The notes: generated by a model not told the origin, from the letters alone. 64,000 bases of DNA from Symbiodinium microadriaticum (GCA_001939145.1 LSRX01000507.1:216209-280208); one strand, 5' to 3'; counted from the stretch's first letter, positions 51,129 to 63,545 are shown. Numbers and translations are program-made.

Positions 51129-51542
51129 CCCCCCTAATATTAAAATTGCCGCCCCAAAAAATTTTAGGGTTTCGGGCCCACAATTAAGAGTTAATTAAAA
51201 ACATTAGGGGGGGGCCTAGGATTGTATGAGTTCTACTAGAGGGAAGACTACAGTAGTACTAAACTGAAAGGACCAGGTCTGTAGGGGTTAGGGGCTTAGA
51301 GCTGAAGGTTTTGGGGCTCAAGGTGTTAATTAGGGGTTCAGGCTTAGAGCGTAAGGCTTAAGGCTGTAGGGCTTAGGGCTGCGGGCTTAGGGTTTTAGGG
51401 CTCGCAGCTGTAATTAAGGCTCTTAAGGCTCAGGGGCCAGTCATGCCCGCAGGCGCCGGAAACCCCCCTAATATTAAAATGGAACCCCCGAAATCCAATT
51501 TTAATATTAGGGAGGGGGGGGGGGGCGTTTTAATATTAGGGG
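51129..51542. repeat. CCCCCCTAATATTAAAA inverted-repeat element(s)
   Basis: Four arms: CCCCCCTAATATTAAAATTG at 51129-51148 and CCCCCCTAATATTAAAATGG at 51463-51482 face right; CCAATTTTAATATTAGGG at 51495-51512 and CGTTTTAATATTAGGGGG at 51525-51542 face left. Arms 1 and 3 match through AATTG, suggesting one element of about 390 bases, with a second short one overlapping. The interior has telomere-like words and no gene. Confidence 0.7.
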
Positions 51543-52594
51543 GAAGGGATTAAGCTGGTTCACACTTCGGGGGGCCAATGCGGCATGATGCCATCTCTCC
51601 TTCCTGAGGAGTAATCCAGCGAGGTCGGTAGCCTTGGCAGCAGAGGGTTACGGGATGAGCAGAAAAGAAAACCAGCAATTCAGCAATCAGCCCCCTTTTC
51701 CACGCTTATCTAGCGTGCAGCAGACAAACATGGTAGTTTAAGAAATACGGGCAATGCGGTCAAGTAGTAGGGTCCGCATTGGGACTTAAGAAAAATGTAT
51801 AAAGCCCAAAATCCCCGAGGCCCCACCATTATAGAAGCCTCCAACTGCAGCACCTTAGACAGCCCCATTAACACACTCACACCAAGGCACCCAACTGGCA
51901 TTGCGTAGTACAGTGTCCGGGCCGGAGTGCCGGTGAAGATTGCAGCTCCTTCAGGGTTCACAGGTCATACGGTTGTTCAAAAGCATTTGAGAAGGTAGTT
52001 GTGTGGTTTAGGGATTCGGCTAATCCCTTAATAACTGCTTTCGGGCTCGAAGAATACATTCCGGAAAGAGGAGCCATGTAGAGCCGTGATAACTCTAAGA
52101 AACGAGTATTCCTGAATCAAGATACTTTGTAATTCGTAATCTCTGGAGCCTCCCTAGAAAAGCTCAGAACTAAGCAGTCCCAGAAAAGGACTTGGAACGT
52201 CAGCAGATAAATGCTCGAGCTTCTGATTTGCGATTAGAGCGTGCTTTCCCAAGTGACGGTTTGAGTTCATGGCCCATGAGGTTACACCTCCCCGGACTCT
52301 GAACCCCACGACCTGACATGCAAACCCTGCAGGCCCCAAACTTTCACCATTTTCGGACCTCAGCCGCAATCAGGACCCAAACATACCCAAACCCTAAAAA
52401 CAAGGCCAGACCCTGTCCCCATGACCGCTCTGTGCTAAGCTAGGATCACTTTGCTTTCCTACGCGGCATGGAGAAAATCTCGCAGCCGGAAGCCGATTCA
52501 CGTTGCGCGACTGGAAAAGCCCGCATTCTGTCGTTCCCGCCTGGCCTCGCAGGGAGGGCTGCCTTCCTGGGTGATACAGTAGCTACTAGATGAC

Positions 52595-52665
52595 CGTGAT
52601 GATGATGATGATGGTTCTGATGATGATGGTGATGATGATGGCGACGATGATGATGCTGCTGCTGA
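52595..52665. repeat. GAT triplet microsatellite
   Basis: GATGATGATGATGG units with one GACGAT interruption and a GCT end. Confidence 0.88.
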
Positions 52666-52878
52666 GGCCTTCTGCCGTTGTATCTGCATGTGCTGCGGTT
52701 GCCTACTGCAGTACGTGAGCATACCTCAACAGCCGATGACGAACGCTGGGCATATTGCTGGCCCTGAGAGTTGGCAGGTTCTATTCTGAGGTGTCGTGGT
52801 CCCTGGGCCTACACAATAGGGCCTGTATTGGCCTGAGTCACACATGTGGCGTTGGAGGGCCACGTGGTACTGCTTTAC

Positions 52879-55445
52879 CTTATCTGAACTATCTCCTGAT
52901 TCTCTTTAAGCTTGTCAGTTCGCAGGGCTTCCACCCTTTTTGTTTGCAGCTGAAGCTGCGAACTCTCCACCGGTTGGCGCAGCGCAGATAGGATGACAGC
53001 TGAAGCGCTCCTGGCACCCATGACATTGAGAAGGGAAATCGAGCATACGTGAGCCGACAGCTGAAGAGGCACCTTCAGCTATGAGAGAAGGCCCCTCAGA
53101 ATGCGATGATGCTGACTGTTGTGGCCGTATCTTGCTGCAAGGGCCATGTTGGGATGGGTCTTTCGTGCCCTGAAGCATGATCCCCCAGCAGCGCGGAAAC
53201 CTCCGAGATTCAGAATCCGACAGCTTGCAGACCAGAGCACTCATCAGCCATTTCCTAATCGATAAACTACTAAATCCTTGCATGTCCCAGGCGCCGGCTC
53301 GAAAACGGAATCGTTGCACAGGATGGTGGCCATGTCAGAGATCAAGCCCTGCAAGCAACAAACTATCGGAGCCCGTGTAAGCTTCGGCATCACCTTCACC
53401 ATGACCATCCATGCAACGATCGTCATCTTATAATTATCAGCAAGTCACTGGACTGCCAAACATCTGGTCGCTGCTGGCGTCCATGGCAACATCATGAGCA
53501 CCAATACCAGCAGCAACTTCAAGACCATGAGCTTCTGCCCTAGCGTCGCCGTGCACAACACCGGCAACATCAGCAAACCATCATCCTCACGATGATCTTC
53601 GAACTCATCACCATGAACCCCCCCAATTGCCATCATCTCCTCAAAACTTATTCGTCATAGTCTTGTTTTTCGTCATGAAAACCTCCATTATCTTTATGCT
53701 CATCAGCATCATTACCATCAGCATCCCCGTCACCTGCACGACAGTTCCCACAACGGGTTGCCGGGACTTACGCCTTCAGCATGTGAGCTAGATCATCATG
53801 ATGGTAGCGCTGACACTGTTTATTATGGCAGTAGACTTATGTGAACTTATGCCCGGTGTGTCCTAGCTGACTCCGTCATCAGGCTCCTGCGAGACTATGG
53901 CTCGTCTTGCTCGACGCATTGACAGTGCCATTCTGAGTATGAGTGTACTGGCTTCACTGAAGCATGAACTGGACCTCTTGCGACGGAAATCGACAGGATC
54001 TCGTGGCCAGGTCGCCAACGACAGTCAACGTTTGCCATCGTTTGGCGAACGCTTCGTGCGTCATCATGCAAGGAAGAAGCCCTAAACCCCTAAATCCGAA
54101 ACCCCCTAACATCCAATCACTCCGGATAATCTGATTTATGTGCCATGCCTCCCTGCAGCTGGGTGAGCAAGTTGTGCCGTGAGGGATAAGGAGACCTTCT
54201 GCGCAGCTCACCTTCCCAGGGTTTCTAGCACTGTTGCAGGTCATTGTATTGTAGGATTTTTGATTTGATGCATTAGAACGTTACAATCAATGGGGCTTTG
54301 GGCTCGAGGTGTTAGGTCTTGGGATGTGTGCTCTAGGTTTCGCGTTTAGGGTGTGGGCCCCTTTCTGCGTTGGGCTTGTGTTTGGTCCTGGGCTTAGATT
54401 TGAGGTTCAGGGTCGCATGATCAAGAACCGTGCCTCTGGTTTGCACTCTGCTACGGCGTCCCCGTTTCTATCCTAAGCCCCGGGGATCCGGGTGTGAGAT
54501 TTGAGGTTTTGGTTGAGGGCCCGGCCGGTCGACTCTTAACTGGGTCCTTGTTGGATACAATTTTGTTGTGATACAACCCGACTAAAAATGGATGATTTTG
54601 AATATGGCCCCAATAGGGAACCAGCTAACCCCGAGCCCACAGCCATGCTCACCTCAGCAGCTCCAGCGACTCCATCCGGATCTGTTGCCTGGTTGTAGCG
54701 TGGTAGAGCCTGGCATGGAGCCTGCAGGAATGGAAGCGGGATGGAACGGGTGTTTTGATATTGGGTTTTGGGATTTTTAGGCCTCATGGTTTCTCGCTAA
54801 CAGTCATAATGACTTAGTTATGGTCATCGGAACGGCGGAGGAGGCACTGAGGCTCTTATGTTGAAAGATCTAGTCTAGGGGCTTGGATTTCGGATCTGGG
54901 AGGTTAGAGGCGGATTTTGGAATTGCATGTCGGATTTAGGGATAGAAGGATCGGCTATCTCAGGAGTCAGCGGCATGCCTGACAGCCGCCAATCACAAAG
55001 TCGCCATCCTCTTCGAGGCACTGTGCCTCTGCTTCACCGGCAGACCTGTACGGGTTTAGGGTTGGATTGTCTCAGCAGCCATCCGCGATATATTGGAAAC
55101 TGGAAACCAAGGCGAGCTTCTTGTAACAGGTCACCATCGGGGGTGAGGGCGTGGGGTTCGAACATCCAGAAAATGGGAAGAAGCCTGCTAAATCGCAACG
55201 ACGATCAGAATCAGCATCAGCATCAGCATCATCATCATCATCATCATCATCATCCTCATCATCATCGTCACCATCTTCCCATGACAGTATCAATTCCAAG
55301 CTGAAACCCTCAACCCGAAACCCAAAGCTCCAGGCCAACCACATGGATCTTGATCCCTACGCCGAGCCGCCCCGGGGTGCAGCTGACATTGCAAGAAGAA
55401 GCTGGCCCCACGGCAGGGCAGCCGGAGACGTCGTAGGCGATGCTC
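52879..55445 (-). CDS. Cysteine-module protein, five phase-consistent exons (partial gene)
   Basis: Exons on the minus strand: 55445-55371, 55045-54979, 54211-54152, 53348-53277 and 53072-52879. Introns are GC-AG, GC-AG, GA-AG and GA-AG, all with AG|G acceptors, and phases fit at every junction. The joined product has two modules with the same spacing C-x3-C-x11-C-x11-C: first from ASSCNVSCTP to VIGGCQ, second from VSCAEGLLIPHGTTCSPSC to FEPAPGTCK. It then reads VPLQLSAHVCSISLLNVMGA, RSASAVILSALRQPVESSQL and ends RTDKLKENQEIVQIR at a GT donor. The pattern resembles sushi/CCP-like cysteine modules of secreted or surface proteins; the homology is inferred. Upstream and downstream exons are missing or not identified; 50862-50970 may continue the gene. 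Confidence 0.65.
55205..55275. repeat. CAT triplet microsatellite in an intron
   Basis: (CAT)n between the first two exons of the cysteine-module gene. Poly-His and poly-Asp frames arise from it. Confidence 0.88.
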
Positions 55446-55627
55446 CTCGGCTTCGAGTCTACTGCTTCGGGTTGGGCGGGGGGGGTAACCACAAGGGTGT
55501 CCGCGAGCCCGCTATGAGAAAGTGACATTGTATGCATGGAAGAAAGGATTGACTGGTGATCAGAGATACGCACTGTTCCTGAACCCCAATTATACAAACC
55601 GCAACCCAAAGCCTTTAAGTGTGTTTA

Positions 55628-55739
55628 TACATACAGACATACAGACATAGAGACATAGAGACATACATACATACATACATACATACATACATACATACGT
55701 ACATACATACATACATACATACATACATACGTACATAAT

Positions 55740-55785
<46 letters not shown>

Positions 55786-56260
55786 GAGACAGACAGACAT
55801 ACATACACACACATACATACATTCATACATTCATACATTCATACATTCATACCTTCATACATACATACATACATACATACATACATACCTACAAGCATAC
55901 ACGTACACATACACATACACATACACATACACATACATATACACATACAAATACACATACACATACACATACAAACCATACCATACCATACCATACCATA
56001 CCATACCATACCACACCATACAAACATGCATACATACATACATACATACATACGTACATACATACATACGTACATGCATACAGACAGACCTACACACACA
56101 CATACATATACACACACATACCTACATACATACATACATACATACATACATACATACATCCATGCATACATACATACATACATACATACATACATACATA
56201 CATCCATGCATACATACATACATACATACATACATACATTACATACATACATACGTACAT

Positions 56261-56299
<39 letters not shown>

Positions 56300-56300
56300 T
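55628..56300. repeat. Long CATA/CAGA compound microsatellite, about 670 bases
   Basis: Blocks of CATA, CAGA, CATT, CACATA and a CATAC pentamer block (about 55974-56020), closing with CAGA. All three frames stay open on both strands, which produces large false open frames. Confidence 0.95.
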
Positions 56301-56772
56301 ATATGTACTGTATGTTCCTGTTTCTAAGTGAGCACGGACTGTGAGCAGATGCCGATCTCGATCATAGGTTCATCTTGCCTTCCTAAACAACAGCAGGTCA
56401 CACATCTTTGTTGCTCAATTGAGTCGTGACGGCAGAATGACAATCTGCGGCAAAACTCCTAAACAAGCACAGCTCTGCACTCGCGCAGATGACTTGCCGG
56501 AGGTCTCAGAACCGTCAAAACTCTAGCACCAGTGAAACACAAAACTCGAGCGTGCAACGTCAAGTTTCTGCAGGGCCACGGACATCTTCACCGCCCCAAG
56601 GCCCTCGCGACCGGCATCACAGCCACGGAGGACGTAGCGGAAAGCCTCGGAGGATGTGCTCCGGAGGTTTGGAGTAGTGGGTGCCTGTTTCAGGCCGTGG
56701 GAATTCGGGGTGCCAGAACTTATTTGCACAGGCCTGACTTGGAGCTCAGACAAGCGTTGGCCGCAGGAATGG

Positions 56773-56880
56773 GGCAAGCCCTGCAAAGAGTTCGGGGTCG
56801 AGACGCCATCTGCAGTCTTTCAACGCGCTTTGCCTGCGGGGGACGGCTCCATGTCCTCGGACTCTGTCGAAGTCTCGAGA
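56773..56880 (+). CDS. Candidate exon of an unknown gene
   Basis: After CCGCAG the plus strand reads EWGKPCKEFGVETPSAVFQR then ALPAGDGSMSSDSVEV. A second plus-strand frame is open as well. Just upstream, 56602-56672 reads ALATGITATEDVAESLGGCA between AAG|G and GAG|GT. Both point to a plus-strand gene, divergent from the minus-strand genes to the left. Family unknown. Confidence 0.35.
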
Positions 56881-57889
56881 GGGCTTCCATAAGAACAATC
56901 ACTCTACTTTAAAGGCTTCTATGAGGAGGTTTAGGATAGTCAGACGGGGGCTTCGAAGGTTTGTATTGAATGTGCAGGGAACGGGTTGTAAACCAGGTTG
57001 ATTACTTTCTATTCAGGCTCCTAGATTATGAAGCCTGAACCTACAAGCCTAAACCTACACACTGTGCAACACACCTAAATTCCACCAGCGGAACTCAAAG
57101 CCTTCTTGCACGTTTTGGTGTCAAATCCCTATACGCGCCCCAAGTGGTTTTGGGCTGACTTCCCAGCGAGCGCGGCTCCCGCTGCAAAGAAGCAAGCCAT
57201 GGCTCAGTGAGGCAATGGAGAAGACATCCTCCAAGCCGCTGCCACCGCCTGGACTTCCCGCTTCCTCAGTCTAGGATTCAGGCCGTAGGGTTTCGGATTC
57301 CGGCTTTCAATCTGCAGCGTGAAGCAGTTAACTTGACGATGATTGCTACACTTGCTAATTCTGCTGATAGGCAAATCCTGCAGTACCTGACCTCAAGCCC
57401 CCCAAAGTACGGAGGTGTACTCATTCCTCCTGGTGTCTAGTTTCCGATCGGTTGTCATGCCTACTCATTGAGATAGGCTACGTAACTTTTGTTTCTTTTG
57501 GAGTTCTACCGAATCTTGGGTGCCTGCAATAGCTTCCAGACTTTAACTTAATAGGTCGTTTGGAGTGCGGCTACACCATACATAACTGCCACCTGATCGT
57601 CTTTATGTAAGCTGCACAGAACATTGCATCTTTTTTTCGGTATCACTGTGGCTAGGACGCGAGGATTCCTCCAAACTTGGGGGGCTGTAAGACACAGGGC
57701 TCTGGGGTTGAGGGTTTGACTCAGGAGACGTAGGGTTTGTCACTGCATTTTGAACGTGGAGGTTCGATCACTACCAGAGCTCGAACTACAGGACAGGTCG
57801 CGACAACGGGCAGCATCATGATCACATCTAGACTACGAGTCTGGGAAACGGTAATGTTTCGTGTCACAACTGACGGCACAGAATCAAGC

Positions 57890-58020
57890 CCAAATACCCA
57901 GAAGCACGGTGGCAGTAGAGCTACTACGAATCTTGGACGACGACGACTGCGAACAGAAACTTCACGAAGCCCTAGGGCCGCAAAGCGATGAAACTCCAAC
58001 CAAGGGCTGCAAAGAAGATT
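57890..58020 (+). CDS. Candidate exon of an unknown gene, acidic
   Basis: Plus strand reads STVAVELLRILDDDDCEQKL then HEALGPQSDETPTKGCK. Helical first half and acidic composition look like coding sequence. Borders uncertain. Could belong with the candidate at 56773-56880. Confidence 0.35.
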
Positions 58021-58600
58021 CTGAACCTCCGAATGCCCGCAAAGTACAAGCCCCTAGTGTCTTGAGTGTTTTAAGGGGTTTAGGATATGGTCGGGTGTGC
58101 CGCACTCTAGACACATGACGGGCGTTCTTGCCATGAGGCTCAAAACCAGCCTTGCCTTCTTTAATCCCATAAACCGCATGCTGGAAGAAGCTTTCAGCCC
58201 AGGGGCTGGTCCAGAATCCAACCTGCTTGCGTGGATTCCCAAGTACTATAGTATAATATAGTATAACATATACGAAGTATATCATAGTATCTTAAAGAAC
58301 TTATAGTAGATCATGGTTTCAGGGTGCCAGCCTGCATCGGGCTTGCAAGTTCGAGTTCGGGCATTTCACCATGGGCCGGTGCTTCCCTGAAAACCGCGTT
58401 CTGGCCAGCGCGTCTTGAAATCCTCGAGTTTCTCGAAAGATTATCCAGCGGTCCCAACCAGTAGGGGTTTAGGGTTTAGGGTTGTGGCCCAACCAGCAAA
58501 GGACCATCCAACCACCAGAATCCGACACCCGAAACCTCCGAACTATGCAACACATACATGAGAAACTCTGACGTCCCTATTCAAGAACTGGGGCCTTTCG

Positions 58601-58678
58601 GTTGATGATATAAATTCTGCATTACCCATAATAAAGACTATACCATAGTTTCCATAGTTTGGGATTTCTATCATCAAC
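58601..58678. mobile_element. Short terminal-inverted-repeat element, copy 2
   Basis: Left end GTTGATGATATAAATTC, right end ATTTCTATCATCAAC, which pair almost perfectly. Internal CTGCATTACCCATAATAA and TATACCATAG are shared with the copy at 38179-38280 (inverted relative to it). A core piece is also at 3661-3689. The bases GT at the left and CAG just past the right end resemble intron borders. Confidence 0.7.
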
Positions 58679-59639
58679 AGTATGTCAGTATGCCCACGGA
58701 TTCACAACTTCGGCTGTGTGTTTATCGACATAGGCAGTCTGGCTTGCCGGTGATGCGGGGTCTACGAGCTTGGAGCTGTCAAAATCACATTGCCGGGACG
58801 CTGGTGGAGGTCGTTGACGAAGGTTGCAACCAGTCGGCTGCCTGTAACTTGCTTCTCGAGCCCTCAGAGAGCCTAAAGGCCTGCCTTTCCCTTGTTGTAC
58901 TGAACTTTCTGTGAAGGACTGCTTATCTCTAGTGCAGCCTGTGATGTTGCAACGTAGGAGAGAAGCCCAGAAGCTGAGTGGCCTTCGGGAAATGCCGGAA
59001 TGTGGGCGCCACAATGCTACTCTAGTCAGACTCAGCTTTGTTCCACCTGTCAAGGCTTAGATGCGCAGTATGTTCCCTCGTGAAAGAGAGCATGTTACAG
59101 CAGACTGAAACACACGCCGGCAAACTCATCCAAGCCATTTTGCTGCTCTCAAATATGTCTACCTGATACTCCCATCGAACAGGAACATCTGGCTATAGTT
59201 ATAGCATGGCATGGTTGGCCGCCGGAGACACTCTGAACGCCCACGAGTACTAATTAAGCGTGGACGCTGTGGGCTGTAGCTACAAGTACCACTCCTTCGA
59301 CTTGCAACGAACTGAAAGCGCAACAATCTCTACTTGCCCACATGGGACCTCCCTCAGTCACATCAAGGCCTCTCTGGGGTACCATGAAGTCCAAGACAGC
59401 GAATTTCATGCAACCTCGTCGTGGAACGAGCTTTAGAACAAGGTGAGCGCCTTGAGGCAACGACTCACCGGATCCAGAAACCTTCCGCGTCGGAGCTTGT
59501 GGGCTTCGGCGGCATGGTAATGACAATGATGGCGATTGCGAGTGCGACGTCGATGGAGACGGCGATTCTGACGCTGATGCTGGGCGTTGACAACGACGAT
59601 GGCGACAGCGACGACGAAGCGATGACGATGACGTTGCTG

Positions 59640-59826
59640 GCGATGATAACGATGATGATGATGATGATGATGATGAATAATAATAATAAACAATAATACT
59701 GATAATAATAATCATCATAACAACAAGAAGAAGAACTGCAATAAAATGACGACGATGATGATGATGATGATGATGATGATGGCGATGGTGACGAAGAATA
59801 AGCTGATGATGGCGATGAAGATTATA

Positions 59827-59858
<32 letters not shown>

Positions 59859-60180
59859 AATGCCGATGTTGATGAAGACGAAGAAGAAGATGATGATGAT
59901 GATGACGATGATGATGATGATGATGGTGATCTTGATGGTAATCGGTATGTTGTTGATGATGCCGATGATAGTGAGGCTGGTGATGATCGTGATGATGATG
60001 GCGATGGCGATGCTGCGGATGAAGAAGATGATGGTGATGATCCAGAGGACGATCACCATGTGGAAGATGGTTGTTGCAATGATGACGATGATGATGATGA
60101 CGATGATGATGATGATGATGATGATGGCAATGCTGCCCGTGAAGATGATAATGACGACGATGGCCATCATCATGGCGATA
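59640..60180. repeat. Very long interrupted ATG/GAT triplet microsatellite
   Basis: About 540 bases of GAT triplets with GGC, GAC, AAG and AAT interruptions. The period of three keeps frames open and yields Met-, Asp-, Ile- or His-rich frames of up to 166 codons, which should not be called genes. Weaker GAT content continues to 60.6 kb. Confidence 0.93.
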
Positions 60181-60819
60181 ATGACCTCATAACCAGGATG
60201 ATGTGAAACCGGCACAGAAGAGTAAAGAGTCGCAGTACTTGTAGTGTTGCTGGTCGTGTTGAGTTGTTACTGCTGAAGAAGCTGATGGTGATGGTGAGGG
60301 CAAGCAAGGTGGTGCACATGCCCATGACAGAAGCGACCATCTGAAGGGGGCAACGGCGCACAGCAACGATGACGACACCAATAAAGTACTGACAACAAAA
60401 CACGAGCATGGTGATGGTGGCGGTGATGACAATGATGGAGATGCTGCTGACGCCGAGAGTGAGTCTGCCGCTACTGCTGCTGCTGATGATGATGGTGTTG
60501 CTGATGAAAAAGACGGGTATGGTTCATTATGTGAGGATGAGTGTTCTGCTGATGGGTTTAGTTGTGATGGTTGGGATTACGGCGGGTCTGACGTTGGTGG
60601 TGGTGAGTGATGGGTGCAGCAAAGTAATGGGGGCGGCGGCGGCAGTGGCCGTGCTCAGTCGATGATGCGGGCAGCGATGATGGCGCATACGAGAGCCACA
60701 ATGACGAGAACGATGATGCCGACGATGCGGCTCGAACTGTGATTCCCGGCACGGCACAAGACACCAGCACACTTGCAGCTCGCGGAAACATGCCTAACAC
60801 TCTCAAGACATGTTCTGAG

Positions 60820-60923
60820 AAGTTCACCGCGAGCTGTTGAAGGTGAATGTGGAGACCCGAGGAGAACTGCCGGACCTCGTCGTCCAGGGCTTCAAAGTCT
60901 GCAGGATCAGCGGCCACAGAGAC
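60820..60923 (-). CDS. Candidate exon of an unknown gene
   Basis: After TTCAAG the minus strand reads VSVAADPADFEALDDEVRQF then SSGLHIHLQQLAVNFSEHV. Clear protein character; acceptor AG|G. The 3' border could be at a GT after LQQLA or further on. Family unknown. Confidence 0.45.
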
Positions 60924-61557
60924 CTTGAACACAGAATAGGAAACTCCACTTCTACTTGACCTACGGTGTCGGCCAGAAGGTTCAAAGTTTTGGGTAATTT
61001 TTTTGCTCGAGCAAGCTGGGGGGCTTCGACGTCTTAGCCTGCTTTGTCGTGTGTGCTTCAAAAGTGGATGCTGGGTCCGGATTTGAACCACAGCTTGCAC
61101 ACCTCACGGAATCAACTTGGGGCTTTAAAATTCAAGGTCCTTTGCGAGCCTTTGCAAAGAGTCGTACTGTAGGGCCCTATATTATTACTAGAGCCGCGTA
61201 TTTTCCGTAAGTCCCAAGCCCCCTTGCACGGGAAATGCTGGCACCTGGGTGGAATCGCCGGTGTCCAAAGCCCACGTGACGAGAATGTCCTTCGAATCGC
61301 TCTGGGATGCTAAGGGCACGGTTGCACGTGCTGCCGGCACGGCAAGATATGCATGTACGCAACCCAATCACTAGCTGACGTCATGAGCGTTTTTGCCGAA
61401 GCTTGTGCACCCATGGCTGTCAAAGCTCGGTGCCGCTGCTCGTGCAAGCCGCGAAAGCAAAAGTTGACATCATGGACATCGACCGCAAAAGTTATCCAGC
61501 CACAACAGAGTACGAAATTCAAAGAATTTCCACGGCAACTCCATTGGCGTATGTCAG

Positions 61558-62115
61558 ATGAGAAATGCGATGGGGAGATGCAACAACATAGCGCTCAAAC
61601 ACGGAGGCTATGCTGCCTTTTCTGCACTTGCACATTCGCACCTTTGCATGATAAACGAAACTGCCGTTGTCAGCAAGGCAACGCCAGAACTACGAGGCGT
61701 ACGCCACCTTCAGTTGATAGAGAGTGATTCCACTGCAAAACTCCAGCAACCATGTCCTGAGAATTATGTGATGCCCACATCAATTGTTTCCCAACCGTGT
61801 GCTGACTGCGTACTCGTTCCACGAGTCCTGGGCTTGTCGGATCTGAGTTGTTGCTTTCTGAAGAGAACCAAGCATCTAGACCTAAAGGGTGTGACGCCAA
61901 CCAAACATGAAGTTGCCCTGGTCTCGAAATCTCCAGCACAGTCTCATCTGAACTCATACTTTCCTGGAGCCCCAAAACCTGGAAGCCTGAACCATGCATC
62001 GCTCATGCTGACTGACCCGGGAACCCGTGCGAAGCGCCAAATCCAAGCAATGCGCGACTTGGCCATCCGAGTGTCTCGCGCCCTGAAACCTATGAAATGC
62101 ACTGGTGACCTGTGA
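61558..62115 (+). CDS. Hypothetical open frame, 185 codons
   Basis: One of the few long frames not caused by a microsatellite. Reads MRNAMGRCNNIALKHGGYAA and later TSIVSQPCADCVLVPRVLGL, rich in Cys and Leu, with no domain I can name. The C-terminal part overlaps open minus-strand frames, and an intron-rich genome makes a 558-base single exon unusual. May be chance or a retro-derived fragment. Confidence 0.25.
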   Translation: MRNAMGRCNNIALKHGGYAAFSALAHSHLCMINETAVVSKATPELRGVRHLQLIESDSTAKLQQPCPENYVMPTSIVSQPCADCVLVPRVLGLSDLSCCFLKRTKHLDLKGVTPTKHEVALVSKSPAQSHLNSYFPGAPKPGSLNHASLMLTDPGTRAKRQIQAMRDLAIRVSRALKPMKCTGDL

Positions 62116-62683
62116 CAATGATGATGCAACGATGTAGATATGGAGGTTCCTTAGAAGTACTGACATTCATGGTGCCGGCCGTGTTCATCGATACGTTTTT
62201 TTGTGCCTTGTTGTTGCTGTCCTGCCTGCGGCCAGCCATGTAGCAGTCCAACCCAACATGTCTGTCAAAATTGCTCGCAATATTCATGAGTAATCTAAGA
62301 CTGTTTTTGCGAAATCTGAAACACCCTCAACCTACGAAGACTTGCATGAGCTTTGCTGATGGCAGAGAAACTTTAAGCCCGCGGTGAAGCCCTTCTAAAC
62401 CCAACTCAATACATAAATTACGTCTGTATGTACAAGGCCACGGCTGAAACCCTCACGAACAGCAACTTTATCAGCTCAACTATAAACGTCCTTAGCCAAA
62501 AAACAATGTACAAACTGTGCAAAACCTGAACCGCAATAAGAAGAGCCATGAAACACAAACTGCCCAAAGCCGCAACACCCATCTCCGGGGCTCCGGTGGC
62601 AGACCAATAGCTGACGTTGCAGGGTTCAAAGTTTGCGGCTTCAGGGTTAGCGTTGTTGGGAGGTGGGAGGTACGGTTCTAGGC

Positions 62684-62806
62684 CGTAGCTTTGAAGATGC
62701 TGTCCTCGTCGAGCACCAAGGCCAGCCGACGACCTTGTTGAGCATGGAAGGCCAGCATGAAACGGACAAGTCCGTGGACAGAAGCTCGGCTCGGCGTGGC
62801 ATCCAC
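62684..62806 (-). CDS. Probable exon of an unknown gene
   Basis: After ATGGCAG the minus strand reads VDATPSRASVHGLVRFMLAF then HAQQGRRLALVLDEDSIFKA, 41 codons to a GC donor. Strong protein character, AG|G and GC borders like actin introns. Family unknown. Confidence 0.5.
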
Positions 62807-63478
62807 CTGCCATGCCCATGTTCCGAGTTGTTGCAGTAGATACGCATGCCTAAAACGGGAAACGGTGCCAGTGCCGGCTTCGCAGGCAGGATGGATGCTG
62901 GACGACATGTTCCTTCGCAACTGATATCGTGCGCCTGAAGCAAATGGCTGGAAGCAATCATCTCGGCCCCACAACGAGCGAAATCCGAAATTCGAAGCCC
63001 CAGTGAATCAATGACTTGTGATCAAGCATGCTCTGTTCACGCCTGCACCACAGGGCTGAGACAGGTGCTGCCTGGTCGCAGCTGGGAACTTCAACAAACA
63101 GAGAAGGGGAATATTCATGCAAGCGGTCTCTGAAAAAATGATGCTCGTTGCAATGCGGAGTTGCACGGGAGTTCGGGTAACGAAACGTAAACCTAGAGAC
63201 CTAGAGTACTAATCACTGCTGATACGCATCCTTTGCCGTCAGTGGAGCTCGGCGAAGCAGAGTCACAGACCGTCTCGGCGGCGTACTCTACCCCATTCCT
63301 GAAGCTTCAGAATTCAGTCTTTGCGGCTTTTGCTACGCCCACTTTTGGGAGGGGCTGGCGACTTCTCATAACAAAGCTGTACTTCTCATAACAAAGCTGT
63401 GCTTCTAGCAATCGGCAAGGTCACCCAATCCTTCAGATGTAGAACTTGCTTGGCTGTGGTAGTCGTAATGGCTCACAG

Positions 63479-63545
63479 AGTGGTGGTGGTGGTGGTGGTG
63501 GTGGTGGTGGTGGTGGTGGTGGTGGTGGTGGTGGTGGTGGTGGTG

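Noticed and set aside
59715..60215. Ile/Met-rich 'membrane protein' frames
   Set aside because: Produced by the ATG/GAT microsatellite; both strands give equal-length frames.
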